Origin: an uncultured Clostridia bacterium
GTDB taxonomy: Bacteria > Bacillota > Clostridia > Lachnospirales > CAG-274
DNA length: 64,000 nucleotides
Assembly: GCA_947632615.1 (NCBI GenBank)
Contig: CANRPW010000008.1
Span: 1-64,000, forward strand
Direction: 5' to 3'
Shown here: positions 1 through 8,928 of the stretch, piece by piece
Layout of the letters: the number at the start of each line of letters is the position of its first letter
Position numbering within the stretch: position 1 is the stretch's first letter
The notes under the pieces: generated by a model
Databases searched by the model: none
The model's input: the letters and a program-made list of their open reading frames with translations, nothing else
What the model was told of the DNA's origin: nothing
Program-made: the position numbers and the translations under genes

Positions 1-2890
1 TATCTATACTTGAACTTGCGTTAAATTCATCATTCCAATCCGAGAAGTCGTCACTGTCGCTGAAATCGGGAGCTGCCGCTGATGTAGGCTCACTGCCACC
101 TGTTGAAGGCTCGCCACCTGTTGAAGGCTCGCTGCCTGTTGAAGGCTCGCTGCCTGTTGAAGGCTCGCTGCCTGTCGAAGGTTCGCTGCCTGTCGAAGGT
201 TCGCTGCCTGTCGAAGGCTCGCTGCCTGTTGAAGGCTCGCTTTCAAGAGCCTCAAGTGTCATACTCTTAAGAAGTGTGTTGCTTCCCGCTTTTCCGCCTA
301 CAATATAGTATGAACCGGGCTGAAGTTCGATAGATTCGCCGGATTTGAGCAATTTTATATCGTTACCTGTAGAATCCTGAACGGTTATACCGTTGCTGTC
401 ACATTCTACGGTCAGCCTTGCTTTCTGAGCAAGCTTGAATGTGATCTCTCCGTCTTCCTTACGAAGCTTGACACCGTCATTTTCCATAGAACGTCCTTCT
501 ACGGTAACATTACCTTGCTTGTCACCGTTTGCCTGTAAGTTGAAATCTCCACCGCTTGCAGACTTACCGAAATTATACTTACCCATAGAAGCTGCACCGC
601 TTGGGTCTACATAAGCTGTAGTGCCTTCTGTATCTTCGTCGCCGCCGTCATCGCCGTCGGTGGAATTTTCATCGGTCTTGTCTTCCGATGCCTTTGTTGC
701 ATCATCAGTCTCAGCTTCTGATGTAGGCTGAGTTGTAGGCTCAGCAACTGTCGGAGCATTGGGGTCATGTGCAACTATCTTAAGGTGAGAAAGTGTAGCT
801 TCCTTATATGTGCCGGTTCCTCCGTCATAAACGCCTGAGGAAATTACATATGTGCCCGCAGGAACGGTAACCATCTTAGTTGTTGCCTTATCTACTGTAG
901 CCTTAGCAATACCGTCAGCATCGAGAAGATTTACAGGATTGCTTGAACCGTCGGTTGAAATAGTGATATCAACCTCTGTATTTACGTTAAATACTACAGA
1001 AAGATTTGTGTTTGCACTCTTTCCGCCAATAGTTATCTTGCTGCTGTCTGTCTTTGCAGTATTGAAAATGATGTTGTCTTTTGTTGTCTTTCCTTTATTT
1101 GGAAGGTAGGTGCTGTTAAGAGCCTGATCATAAGGAAGATCAACAGATGCTGAAGGCTGGTTGCCCGGAGTTACTATAGATGTATTTACATCCTCTGCAT
1201 CAATAGGCTTTGCGGGCATAGTGCCTGCCTCTGTATATACGAGCTTCTTAACTTGTGACATATTTGTCTCGAGAATGTAGTTGCCGTCCGGAATATAGCT
1301 CATTGTAGGATCGGTATCAAAGTTTTCATATTTGTTTCCGCTGGAAACCTTCGTATTTCTGTCTTTAACAACCGTTGCCTGCATATCACCGTTGCAGCTT
1401 ACAAGAGAGTCGTTATAGCTCTTGATAGCGCCGCCGGTTACTCTCTGAGGACTCTTACATTTTTCAAAAATGTTATATTCTGAGAAGATATAAGCGTTTG
1501 CTCTTGTGTTCTCAGCGTAGCTTACCTGTCCCTCGAATACGTTGTTGTACATGTGGATGTTTGCTTGACGTCCGAGAGGTCCTCTTGACTCGCAGTTCTT
1601 CCAATAGTTGTGATGATATGTAATATTGTACTGAATTGACTCTGTAGGCTTATCACTGGAACCTACAAGGTTTGTCTTGTGATAGTCCTGATAATAGCAA
1701 TATGAGTTTGTGAAGTACTCACCACGCTTGAAGTCGCATGCACCGTCGCCCTCTGACTTATCGGAGTCAGTATATTCTCCTGAGCTTAAGCGAGGAGGGA
1801 TAAATGAACAATGGTGAATCCAACAGTGTTCAACCTTTCCGCCATTGGGCAGATTACTTGTCCACTGACCTTCCATACCTAAAGCATCCTCGTGGGCTCC
1901 GTTAAACTTAATGTTTCTTACCTCAAAACTCTTACCCAGTGTGGGTGCGGATGTTTCGGTAACGAAATGGATGCCCCAGTCATTGATCTGAGTGTCAGGG
2001 CCAATACCTTCGATAGTGATATCCTTACCGGCGAGCATTCTTGCCATATAGCCGTTGTCGCCTTTTGTTCCGCCGTAGTCTTCACTGTCATAAGCTGTAA
2101 GACCGCCAAGGTTTTTGCTGCCTGTGGGGTATGTAAGTGTGGGGTCGTTAGGAACTTCTATAGTACCTATCATTCTGATATCAAGAGGTATACCGGCTTC
2201 AGCGATTGTTCTAAGTATGCCCTGGTTATGGTTATGGGCTCCTGTTCCGGTTGCTCCTCTGGAGTTGAGAATGTTACCGATACCCTTAACGGTAATTCCG
2301 CCATAGGATAATTCAACATCGTTTTCGTTTTCTTTTGTAACGTAAAGAACAATGGCATTATCCTTTAACGTACCGTCATTATTGTATGCGCCTACGCCCT
2401 CGCTGTAGTTGTAATGAGCATAACCTGAACGGTCGTAAGGCTCTACTGTAATGTCTTGCTGAGTGATCGTTTGTTTTTTGTCACCTGTAGTAATTGTGAG
2501 CGTGTATTTACCTGCCTTTAAACCAACGATATCAACACGACCCGTAGATGAGTCTTTCTGTCTTATAAGGGCAAGGTCATTTCCCGAAAGAGTGCCGCTC
2601 ATTGTGCCCGAATAAGAAACTGTTGCTGCCTTTGCGTTTGTGTCGCTCCATTCAGCGTAGATACTTTCGTTCCATCCGCCCACAAGGCTAAAGCCTGATG
2701 AGGGAGTAGCTACGGATGAAACCGGCATTGTGCCATAGCCTGCTTCGGATGCTTCTTCTGCATCGGAAACCGTTTCTTCGGCAGGAGCTGTATTTTCAGC
2801 CGCCGAAAAAGCTGTTACGTTTGAGAATACGGAAGTGAGCATTACTGCACTCATAATAGCAGCGCCCAGTACTCTCTTATAAAATTTCAT
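1..2890 (-). CDS. Secreted pectate lyase, polysaccharide lyase family 1 (C-terminus beyond window)
   Basis: The reading frame is open from the ATG at 2890 to the window edge (963 codons, no stop). The start follows a strong AGGAGG. A signal peptide (MKFYKRVLGAAIMSAVMLTS...) begins the protein. The PL1 beta-helix lies around residues 170-570. It includes a WIHHCSF segment, a D/CDFKRG segment and an ITYHHNYWKNCESRGPLGR stretch, which is the PL1 catalytic/substrate-binding signature with its essential Arg. After the lyase come two beta-rich modules that look like carbohydrate-binding or spacer domains (about residues 600-720 and 770-880). A Thr/Asp/Glu-rich linker separates them, and an SEPSTG repeat follows. 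By family, the enzyme cleaves polygalacturonate by beta-elimination outside the cell. It lies upstream of and divergent from tyrS. The far C-terminus (anchor or dockerin) is not visible. Confidence 0.88.
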   Translation of the reverse strand, partial: MKFYKRVLGAAIMSAVMLTSVFSNVTAFSAAENTAPAEETVSDAEEASEAGYGTMPVSSVATPSSGFSLVGGWNESIYAEWSDTNAKAATVSYSGTMSGTLSGNDLALIRQKDSSTGRVDIVGLKAGKYTLTITTGDKKQTITQQDITVEPYDRSGYAHYNYSEGVGAYNNDGTLKDNAIVLYVTKENENDVELSYGGITVKGIGNILNSRGATGTGAHNHNQGILRTIAEAGIPLDIRMIGTIEVPNDPTLTYPTGSKNLGGLTAYDSEDYGGTKGDNGYMARMLAGKDITIEGIGPDTQINDWGIHFVTETSAPTLGKSFEVRNIKFNGAHEDALGMEGQWTSNLPNGGKVEHCWIHHCSFIPPRLSSGEYTDSDKSEGDGACDFKRGEYFTNSYCYYQDYHKTNLVGSSDKPTESIQYNITYHHNYWKNCESRGPLGRQANIHMYNNVFEGQVSYAENTRANAYIFSEYNIFEKCKSPQRVTGGAIKSYNDSLVSCNGDMQATVVKDRNTKVSSGNKYENFDTDPTMSYIPDGNYILETNMSQVKKLVYTEAGTMPAKPIDAEDVNTSIVTPGNQPSASVDLPYDQALNSTYLPNKGKTTKDNIIFNTAKTDSSKITIGGKSANTNLSVVFNVNTEVDITISTDGSSNPVNLLDADGIAKATVDKATTKMVTVPAGTYVISSGVYDGGTGTYKEATLSHLKIVAHDPNAPTVAEPTTQPTSEAETDDATKASEDKTDENSTDGDDGGDEDTEGTTAYVDPSGAASMGKYNFGKSASGGDFNLQANGDKQGNVTVEGRSMENDGVKLRKEDGEITFKLAQKARLTVECDSNGITVQDSTGNDIKLLKSGESIELQPGSYYIVGGKAGSNTLLKSMTLEALESEPSTGSEPSTGSEPSTGSEPSTGSEPSTGSEPSTGSEPSTGGEPSTGGSEPTSAAAPDFSDSDDFSDWNDEFNASSSID
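97..240 (-). repeat. 18-bp tandem repeat encoding SEPSTG linker
   Basis: Eight in-frame 18-bp units encode Ser-Glu-Pro-Ser-Thr-Gly (two units read GEPSTG). Units differ only by synonymous or single changes. This is a Pro/Ser/Thr linker in the extracellular pectate lyase, likely variable in copy number by slippage. Confidence 0.95.
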
Positions 2891-3018
2891 AGGTTTTCCT
2901 CCTTTTGACTTCCCTGTGAAGTCATATTTATTTGGGAGAACGGCTGCCCCTGTCCTCTCTGAATTCGTTTTGAATATATGCCCGAACATTACGAACAATC
3001 GAACATATACCTACAATA

Positions 3019-3047
3019 AATATATCACAAGGGGTTAGATAATTCAA
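3019..3047 (-). promoter_or_regulatory. Probable sigma-A promoter of pectate lyase gene
   Basis: On the minus strand TTGAAT (3042-3047) and TATATT (3019-3024) are separated by exactly 17 bp, about 130 bp upstream of the start codon. Three CGAACA words (2983, 2992, 3000) lie just downstream, in the early transcribed region. A small hairpin (2907-2923) precedes the ribosome site. Confidence 0.5.
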
Positions 3048-3177
3048 CAAATTTTATTCGTGTGTTTTCACAAAATTATAATTCAATTTTTGTCTATATT
3101 TAATAATAAACTAATGTCAGAGCTATAAAACAGGCAAAAAGCCATAAGTTATTGCATTTTGCAAATTTTTTTGACGG

Positions 3178-3206
3178 TTGACAAATTTATTGTTGTGTGT
3201 TATTAT
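3178..3206 (+). promoter_or_regulatory. Sigma-A promoter of T-box/tyrS transcript
   Basis: A perfect TTGACA (3178-3183), a 17-bp spacer and TATTAT (3201-3206) lie just upstream of the T-box leader. The 2891-3177 stretch is otherwise AT-rich, with no gene seen. Confidence 0.8.
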
Positions 3207-3225
3207 TATTATGATTATTTTTAAA

Positions 3226-3432
3226 AAGGCTGTGAAGGGAAACCAAGCTTATATAAACGTGATTTCAGAGAGAGACCGGCAGGTGAAAGGTCTTACTGTT
3301 ATATAAGAAGCTACAGTCCCGGAGCTTTGTCGTATGCCCTGCGTTAAAGGGATAAAGAGGCAGTCTTTTCAGACTGTAAATTAAGGTGGTAACACGGGTC
3401 AGCTCGTCCTTTGGTCGGGTTGTCCCTTTTTT
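3226..3432 (+). promoter_or_regulatory. T-box riboswitch leader (tyrosine)
   Basis: The leader carries the conserved T-box word (AAGGTGGTAACACGGG, 3385-3400), which binds the uncharged tRNA acceptor end. A G/C-rich stem with T run (about 3399-3432) follows and is the intrinsic terminator competing with the antiterminator. An AGAGAGA-type stem I bulge is near 3270. A TAC tyrosine triplet at 3312-3314 (GAAGCTACAG) fits the specifier loop. The tyrS gene starts 20 bp downstream. By family knowledge, uncharged tRNA-Tyr stabilises the antiterminator and switches tyrS on. Whether aroA is co-controlled is inferred from the 2-bp gap after tyrS. Confidence 0.88.
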
Positions 3433-3452
3433 AATTTAAGGAGGATAAAAAA

Positions 3453-4679
3453 ATGACAAATGTATATGACATTTTAAAAGAAAGAGGCTTTATTGAGGCA
3501 TGCACCCACGAAAATGAGGTAAGAGAGCTTTTGGGAAAGGAAAGCGTTACATTTTATATAGGCTTTGACCCAACCGCGGACAGCCTTACGGCAGGTCACT
3601 TTCTTACAATAATGGCAATGAGCCATATGCAAAGAGCAGGACACCGCCCTATAGCCCTTATTGGCGGCGGAACAACACTTATAGGCGACCCCACGGGCAA
3701 AACCGATATGCGTAAAATGATGACAGCCGAGCAGATAAACCAAAACGGTGAAAAGTTTAAACAGCAGCTTTCAAAATTTATAGACTTTTCCGACGGAAAA
3801 GCCCTTATGATAAACAACGCCGACTGGCTGACAAAGCTCAATTATATTGACTTTTTAAGAGATATAGGCGTTCATTTCTCGGTAAACAGAATGCTCACCG
3901 CAGAATGTTATAAATCAAGAATGGAAAAGGGGCTCACCTTCCTCGAATTTAACTATATGCTTATGCAGAGCTATGACTTCTTAGAGCTGAGCAGAAGATT
4001 TGGCTGTAAAATGCAGCTTGGCGGCAGCGACCAGTGGAGCAACATTATCGGCGGCGTTGAGCTTATAAGAAGAGCTGACGGAAAAGATGCTTACGGACTT
4101 ACATTTAAGCTTCTTACAAATTCTCAGGGCATAAAGATGGGCAAGACCGTTGCAGGCGCTGTATGGCTTGACCCCGAAAAGACATCACCTTACGATTTCT
4201 ACCAGTATTGGAGAAATGTGGATGATGCAGACGTTGAAAAATGTCTTGGTCTTCTCACTTATCTGCCTATGGACGAGGTCAGACGACTTGGTGCTTTAGA
4301 GGGCGCAGAGATAAACAAGGCAAAAGAGGTTCTGGCGTATGAGCTTACTAAGATAGTTCACGGTGAGGACGAGGCTAAGAAGGCTCAGGAGGCTGCAAGG
4401 TCACTTTTCGGCGGAGAAAAGTCAAGCGATAACACACCTACCACAGAAATTGATGCGGCGGCTGTTGAAAAGGGCATGACAGTTATTGAGGCTCTTGAAG
4501 CAGCTAAGCTTATTGCCACAAGAAGCGAAGGCAGAAGACTAATTCAGCAGGGCGGAATTAAAATAAACGGCAATAAGGCAGAGTCCTTTGACAGCATGAT
4601 AACTGCCGATGATGTTAAGGACGGATATATATTGATACAAAAGGGCAAGAAGGTTTATCACAGATTGAAGGTCAGATAA
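3453..4679 (+). CDS. tyrS: Tyrosyl-tRNA synthetase
   Basis: Charges tRNA-Tyr with tyrosine using ATP in the cytoplasm. The protein has 408 residues, normal for bacterial TyrRS. The N-terminal class I Rossmann core holds the [15 protein letters not shown] segment in place of HIGH (about residues 36-50). It also has the tyrosine-binding [14 protein letters not shown] segments (about 170-195) and KMGKT as the KMSKS loop (about residue 230). The C-terminal S4 RNA-binding domain starts near residue 345 ([28 protein letters not shown]). The start codon follows AAGGAGGA. It is preceded by a T-box and is probably co-transcribed with aroA. Confidence 0.97.
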   Translation: MTNVYDILKERGFIEACTHENEVRELLGKESVTFYIGFDPTADSLTAGHFLTIMAMSHMQRAGHRPIALIGGGTTLIGDPTGKTDMRKMMTAEQINQNGEKFKQQLSKFIDFSDGKALMINNADWLTKLNYIDFLRDIGVHFSVNRMLTAECYKSRMEKGLTFLEFNYMLMQSYDFLELSRRFGCKMQLGGSDQWSNIIGGVELIRRADGKDAYGLTFKLLTNSQGIKMGKTVAGAVWLDPEKTSPYDFYQYWRNVDDADVEKCLGLLTYLPMDEVRRLGALEGAEINKAKEVLAYELTKIVHGEDEAKKAQEAARSLFGGEKSSDNTPTTEIDAAAVEKGMTVIEALEAAKLIATRSEGRRLIQQGGIKINGNKAESFDSMITADDVKDGYILIQKGKKVYHRLKVR

Positions 4680-4681
4680 AT

Positions 4682-5974
4682 ATGGAAGTCTACAGTGTAA
4701 AAAATGTATACGGTAAAAGCGGCGAGCTTAAGATACAAGTTCCCGGGTCGAAAAGCATAACCAACAGGGCGCTGCTCATTGCTGCCCTGGCAGAGGGGGA
4801 GAGCCTTTTGGAGGGGGCGCTTTTCAGCGACGATTCGGAGAATTTTCTTAACTGCATACAAAGGCTTGGCATAAAAACCCAAGTGAACAGAGAAAAACGA
4901 AGCATAATTGTTTGGGGAAACGGGGGAAAACTGCCTGTTTCCGAAGCAAAAATAAATGTTGGCAGCGCAGGAACGGCGGCAAGATTTATAACCGCCTTTC
5001 TTGCTATGACCGATGGGTGCTTTTATGTAGACTCTTCGGAGCAGATGAAAAAAAGACCTATGAAGCCCTTGCTTGACTCTCTTGAAGAAATGGGAGCAAA
5101 GGTTAAGTATCACGAAAAGGAAGGGTATTTTCCCTTTACCATAACAGGGACGGAGCCTGAAAAGGACGAGGCTTTAATTGATATTGACAAAAGCAGCCAG
5201 TTTTTAAGCGCCTTTTTAATATCCGCCTGTAAATGCAAAAACGGCATAAATATAAAGGTAAAAGGCAGCCATGGAATGAATTATATTTATATAACCACCA
5301 AAATGATGGGTGAATTTGGCATAGAGGTCAAAAAGCCGACGGATAATGTGTTTGTGGTTGAAAAGGGCAGCAAGTATATAGGAAGGAACTATAAAATAGA
5401 AGCCGATGTTTCGGCTGCCTGCTATTTCTATGCTATGGCAGCAATTTTGGGAATATCGGTGACTGTTGAAAATGTTTTCTTTTCATCTGTTCAGGGAGAT
5501 ATTAAATTTATAGAGCTTCTTGAAAAAATGGGCTGTAAAGTTATGGAAACTACCGAGGGAATAAATGTAAAAGGTCCTGAGGGAGGCAAGCTCAAGGCTG
5601 TGGACGTTGATATGTCGGCATTTTCGGATCAGGCTCTTACGCTGGCGGCAATTGCGCCTTATGCCGACGGAGCTGTGAAGATATCGGGAATAGACCATAT
5701 AAGAGGACAGGAATGTGACAGGATAAATGCCATAAGGGTAAACCTTTCCGCCATGGGCATAAAAACAGATGAAACCGAGAACGGGCTTGTAATATACCCC
5801 GGCACGCCTAAGCCCACAAGAATAAAAACTTATGACGACCACAGAGTTGCCATGGCATTTGCAATAACAGGTTTAAGGTCGGACGGCATAGAAATATCCG
5901 ACCCCGGCTGTACACGCAAAACATTTGTAGACTTTTTCAATGTGCTTGACAACGCCATAGAAAAAATGGTCTGA
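4682..5974 (+). CDS. aroA: 3-phosphoshikimate 1-carboxyvinyltransferase (EPSP synthase)
   Basis: Transfers enolpyruvyl from PEP to shikimate-3-phosphate, the sixth step of the chorismate pathway. The protein has 430 residues, the usual size. The substrate-binding motif VPGSKSITNRALL (residues 20-32) and GSAGTAARF (about 98-106) are intact. So are the DHR and MAF residues of the C-terminal domain (YDDHRVAMAFAI, about 383-394) and the late GCTRKTFVDFF segment. It begins 2 bp after the tyrS stop with only a weak ribosome site, suggesting translational coupling. Linking aromatic biosynthesis to a tyrosine-sensing T-box is functionally sensible (inference). Confidence 0.96.
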   Translation: MEVYSVKNVYGKSGELKIQVPGSKSITNRALLIAALAEGESLLEGALFSDDSENFLNCIQRLGIKTQVNREKRSIIVWGNGGKLPVSEAKINVGSAGTAARFITAFLAMTDGCFYVDSSEQMKKRPMKPLLDSLEEMGAKVKYHEKEGYFPFTITGTEPEKDEALIDIDKSSQFLSAFLISACKCKNGINIKVKGSHGMNYIYITTKMMGEFGIEVKKPTDNVFVVEKGSKYIGRNYKIEADVSAACYFYAMAAILGISVTVENVFFSSVQGDIKFIELLEKMGCKVMETTEGINVKGPEGGKLKAVDVDMSAFSDQALTLAAIAPYADGAVKISGIDHIRGQECDRINAIRVNLSAMGIKTDETENGLVIYPGTPKPTRIKTYDDHRVAMAFAITGLRSDGIEISDPGCTRKTFVDFFNVLDNAIEKMV

Positions 5975-6361
5975 CCTGCGCCCCAAAACCGCTGTGGCTT
6001 TCAATTCTTCACGCTTGCATATTGTACGCCCCACCCGCCCACCCTACCCCAGTGCCGCATTGGCGCTAATATATTAATGAGGTACAGATAGCTTGTTGGC
6101 GCTAATAGGGGGTCCAGTGCCGCTGTGGCGCTAATATATTAATGGGGTATCGATAGCTTGTTGACGCACGTAGGGGATCCGGTGCCGCTGTGGCGCTAAT
6201 ATATTTAGGTAGTACCAATTGCTTGTTGGCGCACATAGGGGGTCCGGTGCCGCTGTGGTGCTAATATATTAAAGTGGTGCCGATGGCTTGTTGGCGCTAA
6301 TAGGAAAATCCCTGTCGCTGTGGCGTTAATTGGGGTTTATACAATTTTTTGGAGATGAAAT
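5975..6361. repeat. 65-bp tandem repeat block between aroA and rlmD
   Basis: Four complete 65-bp units start at 6052, 6117, 6182 and 6247, and a partial fifth runs from 6312 to about 6335. Each unit begins GTGCCGCTGTGGCGCTAATA and contains a second copy of TGGCGC(T/A)(A/C)ATAG near its end. Whole units are conserved, so there are no unique spacers. The preceding 77 bp hold a related CCGCTGTGGC word (5983-5992) and a CCACCCGCCCACCCTAC stretch. That stretch also occurs, slightly changed, around 51950, 52015 and 57975. No gene is seen here. Confidence 0.93.
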
Positions 6362-7729
6362 ATGGGTAAAAGAATAGAAAATGTTGAAATAAAAATAGAC
6401 AAGATGTGCTTCCCAAACAAGGGCGTAGGAATGTATGAGGACAAGAAAGTCTTTATAGCAAACGCCCTGCCGGGACAGACTGTTAGGTGCAATGTTTATA
6501 AAAGAAAAGGCAGCTTTCGAGCAGACCGCTTTGAAATTATTGAAAGAGCGGACTATGAGATAGACTCCGACTGCCCTGCATTTGGCAGCTGTGGCGGCTG
6601 TCTTTACCGCACGCTGCCTTACGAGCAGGAGCTTGAGCTTAAAAAGAATATGGTTTTGGAGCTTCTTTCAAACGCAGGTGTTGAAGGCTTCATATTTGAG
6701 GGCATAAAACCAAGCCCTGCAGAAAATGAGTATAGAAACAAAATGGAATTTTCCTTCGGCGACACAGGCAAGGGCGGCAGCCTTTGTTTGGGCATGCGCA
6801 AGAGGGGCAGCTTTTATGAGGTGGCATCTGCAGAGGACTGCAAGATCGTGCATGAGGATATAAGAAAGATAGTTAACGCAGTCAGAGAATTTTTTGTAGA
6901 TAGCAAAGAGACCTTCTATCACAAAACGGCGCACACGGGTTCTCTCAGGCATTTGCTTGTGAGAAGGGCGCATTTTACGGGAGAAATTCTTGTTGCTCTT
7001 GTGACTGCTTCCGATATAAAAACCGAGCTTGAGCCTCTTAAAAATAGGCTTTTGGAGCTTGAAACAGAAGGCAGCATAACAGGCATTCTTCATATTATAA
7101 ATGACGGCGTTGCGGACATTATTAAAGCTGACAGCATAAATTTATTATATGGACGTGACTATATATATGAAAAGCTGTTGGGGCTGACATTTAAAATATC
7201 TGTGTTTTCATTCTTCCAGACAAATTCCGCAGGGGCAGAGGTGCTTTATGAGACTGTGAGAGAATTTGCGGGAGATGAAAAAAACACCGTGCTTTTTGAC
7301 CTGTACTGCGGAACGGGCACTATCGCCCAGCTTATGAGCTCTCAGGCGGATAAGGTGGTGGGCATAGAAATAGTAGAAGAAGCCGTAGAAGCGGCAAGGG
7401 TAAACACAAAATTAAACAATATAGAAAACTGCCAATTTATTGCTGCGGATGTGCTTAATGGAGTAGACGACCTAATGGATAAACCCGACCTCATAATATT
7501 GGACCCGCCAAGAGAGGGGCTGCATCCTAAGGCATTGCCTAAAATATGCACGCTGTTTTCCGCTCCTCGCATGATTTATGTGTCATGCAAGCCCACATCC
7601 CTTGCCCGTGACCTCCCCTTGCTTAAGGAATATGGCTATGAACCCATAAAAATAGCCTGCGTAGACCTTTTCCCACGCACCGCAAACGTGGAGACGGTTT
7701 GTCTTTTAAAACACACGGGCACAGTTTAA
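6362..7729 (+). CDS. rlmD: 23S rRNA (uracil-C5)-methyltransferase, RlmD/RumA family
   Basis: SAM-dependent methylation of a uridine in 23S rRNA (U1939 in E. coli; the Gram-positive enzyme RlmCD may do two sites). The protein has 455 residues. The N-terminal TRAM domain is residues 1-60. Cysteines in CPAFGSCGGC (about 73-82) plus a later Cys match the 4Fe-4S cluster. The SAM motif is DLYCGTGTI (about 315), DPPREGLHPKAL follows at about 381, and the catalytic Cys is in YVSCKPTSLARDL (about 405). The start follows GGAG. The last 40 bp of this gene are the left edge of a duplicated segment, see 7691-7830 and 9714-9853. Confidence 0.94.
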   Translation: MGKRIENVEIKIDKMCFPNKGVGMYEDKKVFIANALPGQTVRCNVYKRKGSFRADRFEIIERADYEIDSDCPAFGSCGGCLYRTLPYEQELELKKNMVLELLSNAGVEGFIFEGIKPSPAENEYRNKMEFSFGDTGKGGSLCLGMRKRGSFYEVASAEDCKIVHEDIRKIVNAVREFFVDSKETFYHKTAHTGSLRHLLVRRAHFTGEILVALVTASDIKTELEPLKNRLLELETEGSITGILHIINDGVADIIKADSINLLYGRDYIYEKLLGLTFKISVFSFFQTNSAGAEVLYETVREFAGDEKNTVLFDLYCGTGTIAQLMSSQADKVVGIEIVEEAVEAARVNTKLNNIENCQFIAADVLNGVDDLMDKPDLIILDPPREGLHPKALPKICTLFSAPRMIYVSCKPTSLARDLPLLKEYGYEPIKIACVDLFPRTANVETVCLLKHTGTV

Positions 7730-7830
7730 ATTTTCTTAACATACATTGCGGGGGTGGCATATTATTATCGGGGAGGTAATGATATGAAAGATATAACCTA
7801 CAGACCCGCAACAATAGCTATAATAAGAAG
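7691..7830 (+). repeat. Left copy of direct repeat flanking the nuclease island
   Basis: This covers the end of rlmD, the intergenic region and the first 16 codons of a sod-like gene. It matches 9714-9853 over about 140 bp at roughly nine bases in ten, without gaps. The right copy continues into the intact sod gene; this one does not. Confidence 0.92.
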
Positions 7831-7876
7831 TCCGGAGAAGATCGTGAACACCAACTATATAAAAATGATGGAGTAG
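7784..7876 (+). pseudogene. Truncated copy of the Cu/Zn SOD-like gene start
   Basis: A 30-codon frame follows the same GGGGAGGTAATGAT ribosome site as the intact gene at 9807. The first 16 residues (MKDITYRPATIAIIRS) parallel MKGINDRPVAIAMIRG. Homology then stops and a TAG follows at 7874-7876. It is a remnant of the duplication that flanks the island and is probably translated but functionless. Confidence 0.75.
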
Positions 7877-7938
7877 CTTGGGTACGACACCCAACTTACT
7901 TACGTCAGAAAATAACAATAGAAAAGAGGGATATGATC

Positions 7939-8928
7939 ATGGCAAATGAAGAGAAAAAAATATGGGGCATTCACACTAAAGACGACAACCTGTTCCTCAA
8001 AGATAATCTGATAGCGATCGGCTGGCGCGAGATGGGTGACCTGAGTAAGATCGAAGCCAACCGTGATGCCTTTAAGGGAAAGTATACGGCAACATATCAG
8101 GACGCCAAAAAAGGAAATATAGCAACCGGTGCAGGTATGCTATATCGCTTTTGCTATGAAGCGCAGGTTGGTGATTACGTCGTCTTCCCTTCAAAGATCA
8201 ACCGCGAAATAAATATCGGTGTTGTGGAAGGAGAATATGTTTATGACCCCTCTCAGCCTAACTATGTCCAGACAAGAAAAGTGAAATGGCTGAAACACTT
8301 GCCGCGTACTGCCTTTTCACAAGGAGCGCTTTATGAAATAGGATCGGCTATGTCCTTCTTTACTGTTAAAAACTATGCGGATGAGTTTATGGCTGCTCTT
8401 GATAAGGATTTCAAGAAAAACTACTCTTCCGATTCCGAAGATGAGAGCGTTGGTGCTACTGCTGAGGATATTATTGAAAGTACGAAAGACTTTATATTAA
8501 AAGAGCTTAGTCGTCAGCTTAAGGGGTATGATTTGGAAAACTTTGTAGCTGATCTGCTTAGAGCAATGGGCTATCGAACCACGGTTTCTCCCCAAGGTGG
8601 CGATAGCGGCATCGATATTACTGCATACAAAGATGAGCTTCCACCTCGTATTCTTGTGCAGGTAAAGAGCCAGGATGGAGATATTAAGGAGGCAACAATC
8701 CAGTCTTTGAAGGGCGCCATGCGAGAGGGCGATTACGGATTGTTTGTTACTCTTTCAAATTATACAAAGAACGCTCAGAAGTATTTGAAAAACACGCCTA
8801 TTATCCGTGGTATCAATGGCACAGAATTAGTTGAACTGATATTGAAATATTATGAAGATTTAAGTGAAAAATATCGGAAGATGATACCTCTCAAGAGAGT
8901 TTATATTCCGGTTCCAAAGGATGAGTGA
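7939..8928 (+). CDS. Mrr-type restriction endonuclease with N-terminal EVE/PUA-like domain
   Basis: Residues 1 to about 150 resemble the EVE/PUA-like reader modules fused to such nucleases (WGIH...LFLKDNLIAIGW, then GDYVVFP and IGVVEGEYVYD). Residues about 185-310 form an Mrr_cat PD-(D/E)xK domain. It has GGDSGIDITAYKDE with the catalytic Asp, RILVQVKSQ as the QxK segment, and a later EGDYGLFVTLS strand. By family it would cut DNA carrying modified bases (type IV restriction). The ATG at 7939 sits 8 nt after GAGGG, while the alternative ATG at 7933 is only 2 nt away. Arg CGN and Ile ATC codons are commoner than in neighbours, which favour AGA and ATA. That fits horizontal transfer. The next gene overlaps by 8 bp. 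Confidence 0.8.
   Translation: MANEEKKIWGIHTKDDNLFLKDNLIAIGWREMGDLSKIEANRDAFKGKYTATYQDAKKGNIATGAGMLYRFCYEAQVGDYVVFPSKINREINIGVVEGEYVYDPSQPNYVQTRKVKWLKHLPRTAFSQGALYEIGSAMSFFTVKNYADEFMAALDKDFKKNYSSDSEDESVGATAEDIIESTKDFILKELSRQLKGYDLENFVADLLRAMGYRTTVSPQGGDSGIDITAYKDELPPRILVQVKSQDGDIKEATIQSLKGAMREGDYGLFVTLSNYTKNAQKYLKNTPIIRGINGTELVELILKYYEDLSEKYRKMIPLKRVYIPVPKDE

Noticed and set aside
97..240. CRISPR-like 18-bp repeats
   Set aside because: In-frame coding repeat within the pectate lyase.
1892..2311. Plus-strand ORF of 139 codons
   Set aside because: Antisense shadow of the pectate lyase, which has a clean PL1 signature on the other strand.
6052..6335. CRISPR array
   Set aside because: Whole 65-bp units are conserved, with no variable spacers and no cas genes nearby.
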